Source of the DNA: Sipunculus nudus
Taxonomy: Eukaryota > Annelida > Sipuncula > Golfingiida > Sipunculidae
DNA: 64,000 nt
Assembly: GCA_026874595.1 (NCBI GenBank)
Contig: CM049322.1
Span: 39,612,840-39,676,839, forward strand
Direction: 5' to 3'
The notes under the pieces were generated by a model. The model had not been told where the DNA came from. It searched no databases and was given only the letters and a program-made list of their open reading frames with translations. Of this stretch, positions 50,783 through 60,368 are shown one piece after another (within the stretch, counting starts at the first letter, position 1; every line of letters begins with the position of its first letter). A program made the translations under genes and the position numbers.

Positions 50783-53700
50783 TTTTATCTTAATCTGAAT
50801 CCACAACCAGGGAATTTATGTAATTTATCTTTCTCATAAAATGAATCCATCTTCAATTTCAAATCAGGATAATACTAGGCAGCCATGGACACAGATACAA
50901 TACATATCCTGGCCTGACCACGGGGTACCTGAGAGTCCAGCAGCATTTCTTGAATTCCATCAAAAGGCAAAACAAATGTACAAACCAGATATTGGACCAA
51001 CAGTAGTTCACTGCAGGCAGAGCACATCTAATGTACATATATTTATTCAGGTAATACGCATGGTTATATATTTCAAAGAATTTGCCTTAAATATTTAATT
51101 TGGGAAATTTGTAGAAACTCGTGTTTAAAACCTGTAGAAAGAGAATAATCAGCTGGTAAGTTAAAACAGTTCGGTAATTTTTTTTATTGCTGAGGGTTAA
51201 GTTTGCAAAAGTCAGAGAAATAATAACAAACATCTGCTTTTTTAATTTTATTTTAATTTGCTTATATAGTAACCTTTTCCTAAACAAAAATATAACGAGA
51301 CGATTGTTCGAATATCGAGGCATCTTAATCCAGTTGTGTTAGAAACCTATTCCGTTAGGCAGCGAATACATGCATGTTTTCCCTAAGTCAGTATATGCAT
51401 TTTAAATACTGTCAGGAACTAATGGAACACACAGCGCCGCTCATTAAAATTAAACTTTTTTATTTTCATGTAACACAGTGCCTGTTTAACTATACTAAAT
51501 GACCCGCAGCTTTCCACCGTTCTTAAAAGGTGATCTATGTTCTCAGTTCTGATTTGTTCTATACATATCAACGATATGTGAAGAAGCAAACTCTGTCATG
51601 TTCTTCCGTAAGTGTATTACCTTAATTACATTTTACCGTATGGGATAACGTTACAGTTTGCAAAGTTTATTGTAAATCATTGGCATAAGTGCTGGCGTTG
51701 GTCGGACTGGGACATACTTGGCTGTGGACTATCTCCTAGAGCAGGCAGAACGTACAGGCTTCATCAGCATAAGTGATTGTGTCAGATTGATGCGGAAAGA
51801 CCGGGTCAACATGGTACAGAGCCTGGTGAGTGCGGCCATCTGTAGGAGAAATAGGAAATAAGTAAAAGGTACCATGTACTAAAATATGTACCAAAATATT
51901 TGTAATATGATTTTTACAGATGAATATTAAATGCTGAAAGGCGATATTTGTATATGTACATCCTTTTGACAGCGGATGGCTAGAGCACAAACACACACAC
52001 ATTTTCTTTAAGAATAAAGCTTACCTGAGAACGTGAATAATCTTTTAGAGTTAATGTGATGCCTAACTCTAAGAAGCACGGACGATTAGGTGTATTCATT
52101 TTTGATATTCTGATAAATACAGCTTTTGTTGTATTTTAGGACCAGTACGTGTTTATACATGAGAGTCTGCTGGAGGCACTACACTGCGGGAAGACGGTGT
52201 ACGATGTTGCCAGCTACGAAGGCGCATCCAGCGCGGAGAAGACAGATCTGATAAAACAATACGACGTGAGTTCAATTGTAAATGTGTAAATTAGCGAAAC
52301 CATTACTCCTGAGACTGTAATTAAATGCATCTCATTTGGTTTGTATTAATATATCCCATTTTATGAATATGTAAGAGACCTTTACAGAATGATACTGTAC
52401 AACACAGCCAAGGCACGAGAGTCCAAAGTACTAGGCGTTTTCCACGTTAAATCAAGATGCATATCATCCGTCACACGCGCACACACATATGAATATTCAT
52501 ATATATATATGACATTATTTTTGTAGATGCTTGAGAAAATGAAACCTGTTGTGTCCAGTGCCAACCTGGCCCCCGCCAAAACTACGGAAAACAGGAAAAA
52601 GAATAGATCCCAGGATGTACTTCCTAATTCTAAGTTTCGCCCTCTGTTGAGAACGAATGTTGCAGAAAGTAACGATTACATCAATGCAGTTTTCGTGCAT
52701 GTAAGTCATTGCTGCAGTCAAACATATGTTTAACTGTAACATTGTTAAAAACTATATAAGAAACCTTCTGAATTGAACCTTCTGATTAAAATCAAGAAAT
52801 GTGTTAATTACATTTCCCGGAAGCCTGACTTATGTTGTTAATATATGATATATCATTTTAACTACGTTATGGATAAATAAATTTAAAAACGTTGAAGAAG
52901 GCACTGATAACCTACCTATGCCGAGGCATATTGAATGCGTCATCACTTTTACATGTAATGTGTTGCCAAACCCGATCTGAGTAGTATACGGAAGACTAAA
53001 TCATTTCGCTTAAATTCAAAGATGCGTGCCTGGTGACCATTCGTCTGGGTAACTTTGGTTAACACAATATACGTGCTTTGAAAGAAAAAGATAAAAATAA
53101 CATATTGACTGGCCTGTTTTTGTTTTAAATGGGTACCTTGTATTTTAATCTCTGTGGGCATGTAGCAAAGAATAGCATTAAGGAACAATAAATAAAGATG
53201 TCAGGAGGAACGTGCGTTACCAGAATATCCTGAAACAAAGCCCGATATATGCTTGTTGCCGAATCCTCATCTATGATAAGACCACAGTTGTGGCCCTGAC
53301 CTTTACACTAAGGCTCTGTAATGGTGAAATTGTAGATCGTGCCAAAAACTGCTACATACACACATCAAAATACATCCGGTCCTGTCTTTGGTAGTAAATG
53401 AGTCCTTCTGGCAATATTAACTCATTCATGCCATGATATTTTAATGAAACTTTATCCCCTAAGATCCTTGTAAACCGGCCGTCATTCAAACATGAGAAAC
53501 TCCCGGAACTTGTTGCGAGCGGACATTGATCGACTAGTTCCCTGTACGGTCCTTAATTAACGCCTACTTTTTTTCAGTTCCAACAGCGGTCATATCCGAG
53601 CGGGGTCCCAGTTTAAACCCATTGCAAAGAACTGTCGGACACTAAATACAATGATGGCAAAAATATTAGGTCTCTCGGTATAATTATGGACGTGTAGGGC

Positions 53701-56700
53701 AATTGAGCATTACATTGTTTTTACAAGCTTTTCAGAAGTTTTATAAATTATCCAAAGGCAACGAAAAGGTAATATGTTGACACGGCCTAAAAACTCACAT
53801 GCGATTCCGAAGGGTCCCCTTATTCGGAACCATAAAGGGCTTTCACTGTAGCGCTGAACTCCAGACTTTGATGAAGAGCCGCAAGGCGAGAAATAAAGTC
53901 CCTTGGCTAAGACAAGATGTATGTTAACAATAAAAGCAGATTGAATCTTCCAGGGTTACCAGAAGAAACATGCCTTCATTGCTACGCAGAGTCCACTCCC
54001 AAGTACCGTGCTTGATATATGGAGACTCTTGAAAGACCACGAAAGTAATACAATTATTGCGCTTAATGATACCGGGTCGGAAAAGGTGAGTCGCCATGCG
54101 AAATTAAGCTTAGAAAATCCAATACGAACACTGTGTTTCCTTAAGTTTAATTTATGTCAACAGGGATATCAAATAAAGCAGTAAGTTATATTAGCTATCT
54201 ATGACGAATATAAGTAAATTATATTATTATTACATTTCAGCTATTTTTGTCATGTTTCCTTTGCATTCTGTGCTATTTCAATGAACGCTTATCTTTCACA
54301 ATCTTATAATCCCTTCGTCGCATGTTATCTGTTTAGCAAGTTATTTGGTCATGTTAGCAATTTATGGTTCATATCAACTCATTGATCATCATTTTATTAC
54401 TAAGGCTAGTCCAATATACTGGAGCAGAGAGGAAGAAAAAATCAGTCCATTTGTCGTAGATATAGTGGAGGAGACAGAAAGCAATGGTTACCTCAGGAGA
54501 CATCTTATATTCAAATATCAGGTATAAGATAATTTACGTTTTTAGACGTCTAAATATCGCTGTTAAAACATTGTTCTGTACAGTAGGTATTCAATGACTT
54601 TTTATCGAGACAATGATGCTGAAGGCACCTGTCGGGAACCTCACGCATTGATCTAAGAGGATAAAACACACGTGTTCCGCGTTTATCGTCAACAAGCAAA
54701 ACTGATAAACAACTAAAAAAACTTTAAATGCACTTTTCATATTTTGATTTATTCTTCATATTGAACATATTTTTTTTCCTAACGTACCCACCACAGGCAT
54801 AAAAAAAATATAACATAGTAAGGCCACTCTACATATATTTATATAACTTTCAAACAATATAAACTAGCATAAAATAATTACCAACTAATCATGAACAGTA
54901 ACGTAAGCGGCTAAGAAATTTTACAAGGACACATTTAACGCCTATATTGAATTATTACATGATTACAGGACGACAATATTTATGACTCGAAAAAAAATTT
55001 GTTTCAGGCTGTGGGGGGGGGGGGGGGGCTTGACCTCAACTGCTAACCTCAGCTAATGAAATTTTTTCAATTCATTTCAGGATGAAGAGAGAAAAGTGAT
55101 ACAGTTTCAAGTCAAATCCTGGGCTCCTGGTACACTACCAGCAGCAGCAACCCTCTTGCGTTTGTACGGAGATGTAAAGAACTGGCAGCAAGAGTCCGGG
55201 GACAGCTGCTTCATCGTTCACTGTCTGTGAGTGATAAAGCAGCAGTACTTTGTCGTGGGAGATGTATATGTGTTTGTCGTATAGACACAGATCGTCAGAG
55301 ATACGTCGAACGACGTTTAATTGGTACGGTGTACGTCATCAGAGGTCTCTATGCTGTTTAATGAAAGTCCTCATATGGCCTGTAATACACTTTGGACTGT
55401 AGGCCTCATTATGTTATTTGGTACTCCGGTAAAAGAAGTGGTTGAAATGGATTATTGGTGCTTAACTTCCTAAACAGATATTCCTTGTTGATGTTGAGGC
55501 GTACTTTAATGTAAACCATAAGAAGACAAATCAACATCTTCAGTTATTTATATTTAAACACTCATAGCATTACGCACAAATATAACTATCTGATTACAAA
55601 TCATGAACCAACTGCCATTTTGCTTAGATAACATGGAGGCCTTGTAATAAGCGCCATAAAGACATGCATGTCTGAACGTGTTTACCTACCGGGTGTTTAA
55701 AGGCGACATTCCTCACGTACACGTCATTTTGTCATTTGGTGCATTTTCCTATGTGATTTGGTGGTGTAGGGGATTGGATGTGTAATGTTAGTTTATAGGT
55801 GCAGTCTGTCGGAGAGGGGTCGATCAGTTTAGGGGGATCACTTACGATTGGTCCATCCAAACTAGATTTCTAACCAAACTTATGTCAATCTGTAGATACG
55901 GTGCAGCAAAAACAGGCCTTTATATCTGTCTGTGCCACGTGTGTGACAAGATAGAGCGGGAACAGGAAGTCGATGTGTTCCACGCAGTACAAAAAATCAG
56001 AAAGAGTCAGCCATTGTTCATCACCGACAAGGTATGTTTGTATTTAAAATATATATTGTAATTATACTACTAGTTTGCAAAGAAATCTTTACTGGTATGC
56101 CTATATTAGTAACTTGCATAAAAACTTTACACAATTTGTCTGTCATGAAAGACAATATCAGAACAAGATTTATTGAAGTTCAATAACAAGGATAATGTTT
56201 CTTGTAAAGTTTCCTATATCTAAATTCCATATTTAATATGATTTTATTAATGATTATTAGATTAATTCTAAATGTCTAACATATCAGAAGACAGTCATGT
56301 GTCATGATGTAGAAGCTTTTTTTAAGTATAGACTTTAATGGTTAAGCTGGGAGTTGTTTTAAACATTATTAACAAAACCATCCGCTTTCTCGTGGTATTA
56401 AGCGGCGCAGTTCCATAAATCCAATCGTGTACTCTAAAACTAGACCCTAACTAAGCTAACCCGCAAGAATTTTATGAAATAATACAATCCACCTTTATAA
56501 CACCATGTCTTAGGGTACGTTATGGAATAGAGTTAGAACAAGTTTGTTTGCTTGCAATAGTGAGTTTGCGTTATAAGGTACCGATACTATAATATGTGCA
56601 GGTATAACTAATGATCTGTATGATGCACATTCTTATGTGAACTACATGTATCACGTTGCTGAAAATTATACTTAAATTTCCCGGATGCTGGACTTCCGAT

Positions 56701-56824
56701 TGACTTTATTTTTAAACTTATTATAACGTTCTATTTCTAAATATTTCAGGAACAGTACGAGTGGCTCCATCAGGCGGCATATGAATACATCATTTCATTT
56801 AGTATGTATGCAAACTTTAAGTGA
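29442..56824 (+). CDS. Receptor-type tyrosine phosphatase with FAMeT-like and EGF-like ectodomain
   Basis: A single-pass membrane receptor predicted to bind an extracellular ligand and dephosphorylate phosphotyrosine through D1. Order: FAMeT-like domain 1 (exons 29442-29596, 30286-30468, 32352-32452), FAMeT-like domain 2 (33958-34278, 34934-35041), EGF-like exon 37600-37824, a duplicated block of EGF, TM, juxtamembrane and early D1 exons, the rest of D1 (50207-52265) and D2 (52527-56824). All splice phases agree from 30286 onward except two exons out by one base (30286-30468 and the one at 43187/49144). Joining FAMeT and phosphatase exons into one gene rests on shared strand, phase-1 compatibility at 35041/37600 and 37824/38817, and absence of a terminal exon between. 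The 5' end with the signal peptide was not found. With frameshifts uncorrected the gene would be nonfunctional or make truncated products. Confidence 0.7.
30786..30906 (+). mobile_element. Retroelement 3'-end-like fragment (Penelope-like?) before (AT)n
   Basis: CCTGACGAAGAAGCC, a small GAAGC/GCTTC hairpin, then GAACGCTCGTG and TAATAAAC are followed by CTACAAGTACAGGCTAACACGGC and a long AT tract. This layout recalls the CTGA-hairpin-GAA motif reported near ends of Penelope-like retroelements. Assignment is tentative; no reverse transcriptase is present. Confidence 0.3.
30909..30961. repeat. (AT)n microsatellite
   Basis: About 53 bases of uninterrupted AT dinucleotides in the second visible intron of the receptor gene. 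Confidence 0.97.
33062..33644. mobile_element. Nonautonomous hAT-like element, 583 bp with 8-bp target duplication
   Basis: The ends are CAGAGTGGGGTCC (33062-33074) and its near-perfect inverted partner GGACCCGACTCTG (33632-33644), with one mismatch in 13. The element is flanked by an exact 8-bp direct repeat CAACACAC at 33054-33061 and 33645-33652. The interior is rich in GAGTAC/GTACTC words, such as GGTACTCGAGTACC, which would be subterminal transposase sites, plus a (CATA)n tract at 33275-33365. An 8-bp duplication with CAG-type ends is typical of the hAT superfamily. It lies in an intron of the receptor gene. Confidence 0.82.
33958..35041 (+). CDS. FAMeT-like domain 2 exons of the receptor
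   Basis: Exon 33958-34278 carries FSFSVKACKNVYLALAQELG, YEIVIGYDNSASVIRM and FWITWMQGFIRVGKG, an excellent match to the Methyltransf_FA consensus. Exon 34934-35041 supplies the closing strand (INAVAISTYRSV). Both junctions are phase 1. Unlike domain 1, this domain has no intron at the YE|IVIG position, so the two domains differ in gene structure. No frameshift was seen in this domain. Confidence 0.8.
34850..34900. repeat. (AT)n microsatellite
   Basis: About 50 bases of AT repeat shortly upstream of the acceptor of exon 34934. Confidence 0.97.
35877..36034 (+). repeat. Direct repeat unit with (CT)n(AT)n, copy 1
   Basis: CCTTTGCAACGCCTGTCTAA, then a diverged body, then GCGAGTA, a CT tract and an AT tract. 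The same order is found at 36369-36545. The unit is about 160 bases long. Confidence 0.7.
36369..36591 (+). repeat. Direct repeat unit copy 2, with half of the 14.4-kb inverted repeat
   Basis: CCTTTGCAACGCCTGTCTAA..GCGAGTA..(CT)n(AT)n as in copy 1. It is then followed at 36545-36591 by AACTCTGAAGAAAAACAACA and onward, 46 of 47 bases identical to the outer arm of the inverted repeat at 14419-14588. Confidence 0.75.
37600..37824 (+). CDS. EGF-like repeat exon of the receptor
   Basis: A 225-base symmetric phase-1 exon encoding about 75 residues with regularly spaced cysteines: WGLHCAFSCSVGCYDVC, GTCQCKDGWFGPNC, then CDKQQGHCLCKPGYKPPTC. This corresponds to roughly two EGF-like/MEGF-type modules. 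It is not part of the duplicated block, so it is shared by any isoform. The donor is TCTG|GTAAGT. Confidence 0.85.
38045..43990 (+). repeat. Tandem duplication, copy 1 (about 5.95 kb)
   Basis: Repeated almost exactly at 44002-49959. The offset is 5957 bases up to the AT tract near 43290, 5967 after it and 5969 after the second microsatellite. Besides the two microsatellite lengths, the only base difference I noticed is C at 43955 versus A at 49924. Introns match as closely as exons, so the event is very recent or artefactual. Confidence 0.95.
38817..43995 (+). CDS. Receptor exons, duplicated block copy 1, ending in a truncated phosphatase exon
   Basis: Exons: 38817-38939 (EGF-like), 39661-39804 (EGF-like, ends CQML), 40497-40596 (TM: IAIGVGINAIIIVIIATILV then ILFLR), 41552-41619 (basic stop-transfer, SRRQRRND), 42185-42342 (juxtamembrane, RVTEFPDYVREM), 42552-42639 (LPTGLRDP; VKNKFRNIIA), 43187-43258 (YDHSRVNI; KYINASFIN; out of frame by one at a G5 run), 43686-43722 (FIASQ) and 43934-43995. 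The last exon opens GPVKETVADFIQMLWEQKAL and meets TAA at 43993-43995, two bases into the duplication filler. It has no donor. If used as a terminal exon it would give a membrane protein with EGF modules but no WPD or HCX5R catalytic motifs. Alternatively the block is skipped in favour of copy 2. Confidence 0.65.
43290..43331. repeat. (AT)n microsatellite, copy 1 of the duplication
   Basis: AT tract just downstream of exon 43187-43258. The counterpart near 49247-49300 is about 10 bases longer, which is the main length difference between the duplicates. Confidence 0.95.
44002..49959 (+). repeat. Tandem duplication, copy 2 (about 5.96 kb)
   Basis: Begins CCACTGTATAGCATATTTGA, exactly matching 38045, and continues past its homologue's end into the rest of the phosphatase exon. 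It is preceded by an 11-base filler (TGTAAAAAAGG, 43991-44001) with no match at either original boundary. Confidence 0.95.
44774..50000 (+). CDS. Receptor exons, duplicated block copy 2, continuous with the full phosphatase
   Basis: Exons homologous to copy 1: 44774-44896, 45618-45761, 46454-46553 (TM), 47509-47576, 48142-48299, 48509-48596, 49144-49215, 49653-49689 and 49903-50000. The last is intact (WEQKAPLVVMVTNLEEKGK, donor GTACAT) and leads into the exon at 50207. The D1 start has the KNRY-equivalent KNKFRNIIAYDHSRV split by an intron after GCAT. Exon 49144-49215 carries the same extra base in AGGGGGAGAC as copy 1. Read literally, the frame would stop shortly after (CGC TAG). Confidence 0.75.
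50207..52265 (+). CDS. Receptor D1 phosphatase catalytic exons
   Basis: Exons 50207-50335 (EKCYKYWPEQ; FIIRHLEF), 50868-51016 (QYISWPDHGVPESP, ending in VVHC plus two bases), 51690-51825 (AGVGRTGTYLAVDYLL) and 52140-52265 (DQYVFIHESLLEAL). Together they carry every D1 hallmark: KCYKYWP, the WPD loop, HCSAGVGRTG with catalytic Cys and Arg, and the Q-loop region RVNMVQSLDQY. The Ser of the P-loop is completed across a predicted GC-AG intron (donor GC 51017-51018, acceptor AG 51688-51689). Using the GT donor at 51051 instead would break the frame. From 49653 onward no frame damage was seen in D1. Confidence 0.85.
50336..50867 (+). other. Intron within D1 with long (AT)n
   Basis: The donor AAAAG|GTTCAC is weak and the acceptor is AATCAG. 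It contains an AT tract at about 50729-50780. No other feature seen. Confidence 0.6.
52527..56824 (+). CDS. Receptor D2 phosphatase-like domain exons (pseudo-phosphatase)
   Basis: Exons 52527-52700 (NRKKNRSQDVLPNSKFRP; YINAVFV), 53954-54085 (KKHAFIATQSPLPSTVLDIW), 54405-54521 (SPIYWSREEE), 55081-55226 (VKSWAPGTLPAAAT; ending SCFIVHC plus CT), 55896-56031 (YGAAKTGLYICLCHVCDKI) and 56750-56824 (EQYEWLHQAAYEYI, stop TGA 56822-56824). All phases agree. The WPD loop reads WAP and the P-loop HCLYGAAKTG, with Lys in place of the catalytic Arg. The domain is therefore expected to be catalytically dead, as D2 domains of many receptor phosphatases are, and to act in regulation or binding. The protein ends a few residues after the domain. 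Confidence 0.85.
52701..53953 (+). other. Intron within D2
   Basis: About 1.25 kb between GTGCAT|GTAAGT and TTCCAG|GGTTAC. I see no repeat or RNA gene that I can name in it. Confidence 0.6.
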
Positions 56825-59800
56825 CATCCATCAAACTTCAATCTCGTTGCTCATGTAAGGAGCAATTCATGTTTTATATGTTCGTCAAATATGTGTAAAA
56901 ATATATGTACAGGAAATCGAATAATGAAGAGGATAGCACATCGTTCGGCATAGAAAATTTATTCATCTAGGCTATTGAATGATGTAAAATATATAAACAG
57001 TTCAAGCGATTGTCGTCTAACAATATGTGATGTTAAACTGGAAAATATTTACACATGCACAGGGTAATTTTATCCATACATACAATAGCAAGTAGGATAC
57101 AGACGTATTGATTCCTTCTTTCAAACTGAATTGACAATCTTTAAAAGGGTGGTAGAGTAGTATAAACGTGTCCTTTTTAAATGGAACCCATAAATACCGA
57201 ACTGCTTATCAACTTCCTTGTAAGCTATATAAATAGAAAAAAAATTAAAGATACATTATGTTTCTATATATGTACATTTTGTACTTTTAATATTCGGTAC
57301 ACTCAGTTTTATCCCATATATAATGTATTGTATATTAGTTTGCATTTAATTTATATATAGTCCTTTAAATGCATTTACAATATAAAAATAAATATGTTCT
57401 TTTTCTCACTTCTTTGTCTTTACCTGTGACGGAGGCATTCTATTTTGCTCACTCCTGTGTGTGTGTGTTTGTATGTCTGTCTACGGAAGATATCCAGGCG
57501 TTGCAGGAAGATCCCAAATTTGCTGACATTTTAAGAGACTTCAGCCTAGTGTATGTATGCATGAATGATGGGGAGCTGTGGCTAGTAAGGGTGCATGGAC
57601 TGTTGCAAACGTTTATGATATATTACCGTGACATGTGACTAGAGAATGCAGATAGATACGCCGAGTTTATATTTGAATAATTATAATGGCGTTTATATAA
57701 ATAAAAGTATATTATAGACTGACTAAATTTGAGAGGAAAGACATAATGTATCATCTGAAATGAACTGCCAATTAACTATGACAGTTTTTTTTCTTTCACC
57801 CAACATCAAAGATTGTCAAATAGGGAAGAGGCCAGTATTACGTTTGTACATTTTCTGAAGACGCAACGGACCTCCCAAGGATCCTAGGGAGTTTGATTCT
57901 TTTATTATCAAATGGTGATATTTAGAATTGATGAAGGATGTTAGCAACAATGATACACTGGGTGCATCATATATCAGGTAAGATATCGGGGACTGCTGTT
58001 TTACATATATTTACACGTGTGTACGCTGCACAATGCAGATCACATATCAAGAGAACAGAACCGCACAATAAAAGTAATATTGTAGATAAACTAGAATCGG
58101 AAAAGAAAAAACAACCACAGTCTGTACATCCTGCTACCAGCTAGTAGAAAATTATTTATCAACACAGATAATTCATCTCAATGACAAAATAATCTAACTG
58201 GGGGATATCAGCTAGGGAGCTAAATACAAAGTTCTGCCAAATCATCATTTCCTACATTAAGCCAATACAAGGACAAACAATCCTCGATACACACAAGAAG
58301 AAAGATTTGTAAATGATTCATTTGCTAGAATTCACGTCACCGAAATTCCCATACCAACAGGAACCCTGCTACCTAGACTCTTTCAACGAACAACTATATG
58401 GGGCAATCTCCGTTTAAAGCATTGATCGATTTAGTGTTAACCCTGCAATAGCTTACCCGTACAACAGAAATCCTGGTATTGCTTTCGTCTAAACTAAAAT
58501 CCCTTCTGGTTAGGCTGTTCAGTGCCGTGTTCATAGCACATTCACCGTATACAATCTATCAACTCGGTATCCTATTATAAACAAGTGTCTCAAACCTCGA
58601 CTTATCAGATAATCGGGTGGCCCAGCCTTATATGTGATTCCCACTTCCCCGGTTATGTGTCTTCTGGACACCAACCACGTTTCTTTTGTTGAATTTCTTT
58701 GCAGAAGCCTATGCGACCAAATCAGAACATCATATCGCTTGATTCTGACTTGCACCTGAACAAAGAACAGTATCAACGATATAACAAATCATGTGCAGAA
58801 AGAATGGCTCCCATATCTTAATACATGTATATTAAATCAGGGCATAGGAACACCTTATATGCCTCAGGAAAGGAGACTTCACCACACTGGTCATGATTCA
58901 TGACACCCTCAGGTGAGACGCCCTTAAATCACAACTAAATGAATTTCCTCTTGATGAGAAACTTCAGGAACTCTTCTATAATCCATCCGTTCAAGATACA
59001 GCATACTCATGCGAGGATTAAGGCCATTACATTTGTTGATAAAAAGTATCTTTATATATTAGAAACTATTTTATATGACCGCAAAACGCTTATACACTGG
59101 CATCATATCTTCTTACATATGTGATGTGTGTCATTTTTTGTTAAACTCCTTTTTTTGTTTGTGTTTTTATTTTTTTACAAAAAAACTGAAATCAATTGGT
59201 GATCTGATCATGAAATGTAAAATATAGTTTGGTAGAAAATGTATCCCGTAATACCTTATGACAAAGATGTGAAGTCCTGGTGATTTTTGGGGGTTGGGGG
59301 TTGGGGGAATGGAACATGAAAAAGTTTGATCGATATAACATGAAAAATTAAACATTTCATCGAAACAACATTTTAGAAACATTTCCTAAACGCTGGGTTT
59401 TATTCAAATTCTCTGTGTATACCTCTTTGATATTTCAGAATATATTTTATGGGGGCACTTTTGAAAATAGAAGATATCATAGGGCCCATGAAGTTGACAG
59501 CTCGTCGAACAATTCATGCGTGGGCGTGACGACGTTCACGTTGTCCAGGTCAGAAAAAGCACATTGCACAGACGTTACTACAAGCATAGCCACGCTCTGC
59601 TACCAAGTAGGCCGGGGTTCAAGAGACACACACATGCGTGGAGAAAAAAAGACGACCCCGGACAGTATGTGAAAGTGACACATGGCTTTAATCTGCAAAA
59701 GGTTACAAAAGCACAATTGAGGGACGTGCTGTCCTCGAAGTTCGAATCCCAGAGTCTATGGACTTATATTATGAACAAACATACAAAAAAACAACTATTA

Positions 59801-60324
59801 GGTCCATCCGACTTGGCAAACATATACAGAAATATACACAGTTACATGACATTATAATGTTATATCTATTTATATCATGGCCCCATGGCCTAAATGTGCA
59901 TTTATACTAAAAACGTGGTACCATGGCCTAACTGGCCATTAAATATTACCAATTACGTGGCCTTATTATAACTATAAGTTGGCGCCACAGCAGAACTGGG
60001 CATATAGAATGTATCTCCGTTGCTAGAAATTAAAACTATTTCACAGAAAATCACTATTTACCTGGAGAACAAAAGTATGAATAATTAACACGCTCACCTA
60101 CAAAAGGCTACAAAAGCACAATTTAAGGACGTGCTGTCCTCTAAGGTTTGAATGTCACAATGAGGAGTTACAACGATGCCCGACTAGAAAACGAAAGTAA
60201 ATAACGGACTACAAACGGAAGAGTGGAGAAGTACTGCAATGATGCTGGCCTATGATCTATAGCAGATATTGTAACAGACTCCCGTTACATTCATATATAC
60301 ATATATGTCTATATATATATATAT

Positions 60325-60368
<44 letters not shown>

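Noticed and set aside
51017-51051. Extension of the D1 exon to the GT donor at 51051
   Set aside because: It adds RQSTSNVHIFIQ after VVHC, destroys the P-loop and puts the next exon out of frame. The GC donor at 51017 fits the family exactly.
57369-57638. 89-codon frame downstream of the phosphatase gene
   Set aside because: Only the stretch EDIQALQEDPKFADILRDF looks exon-like. The rest includes a TG tract, and no partner exons or family were found.
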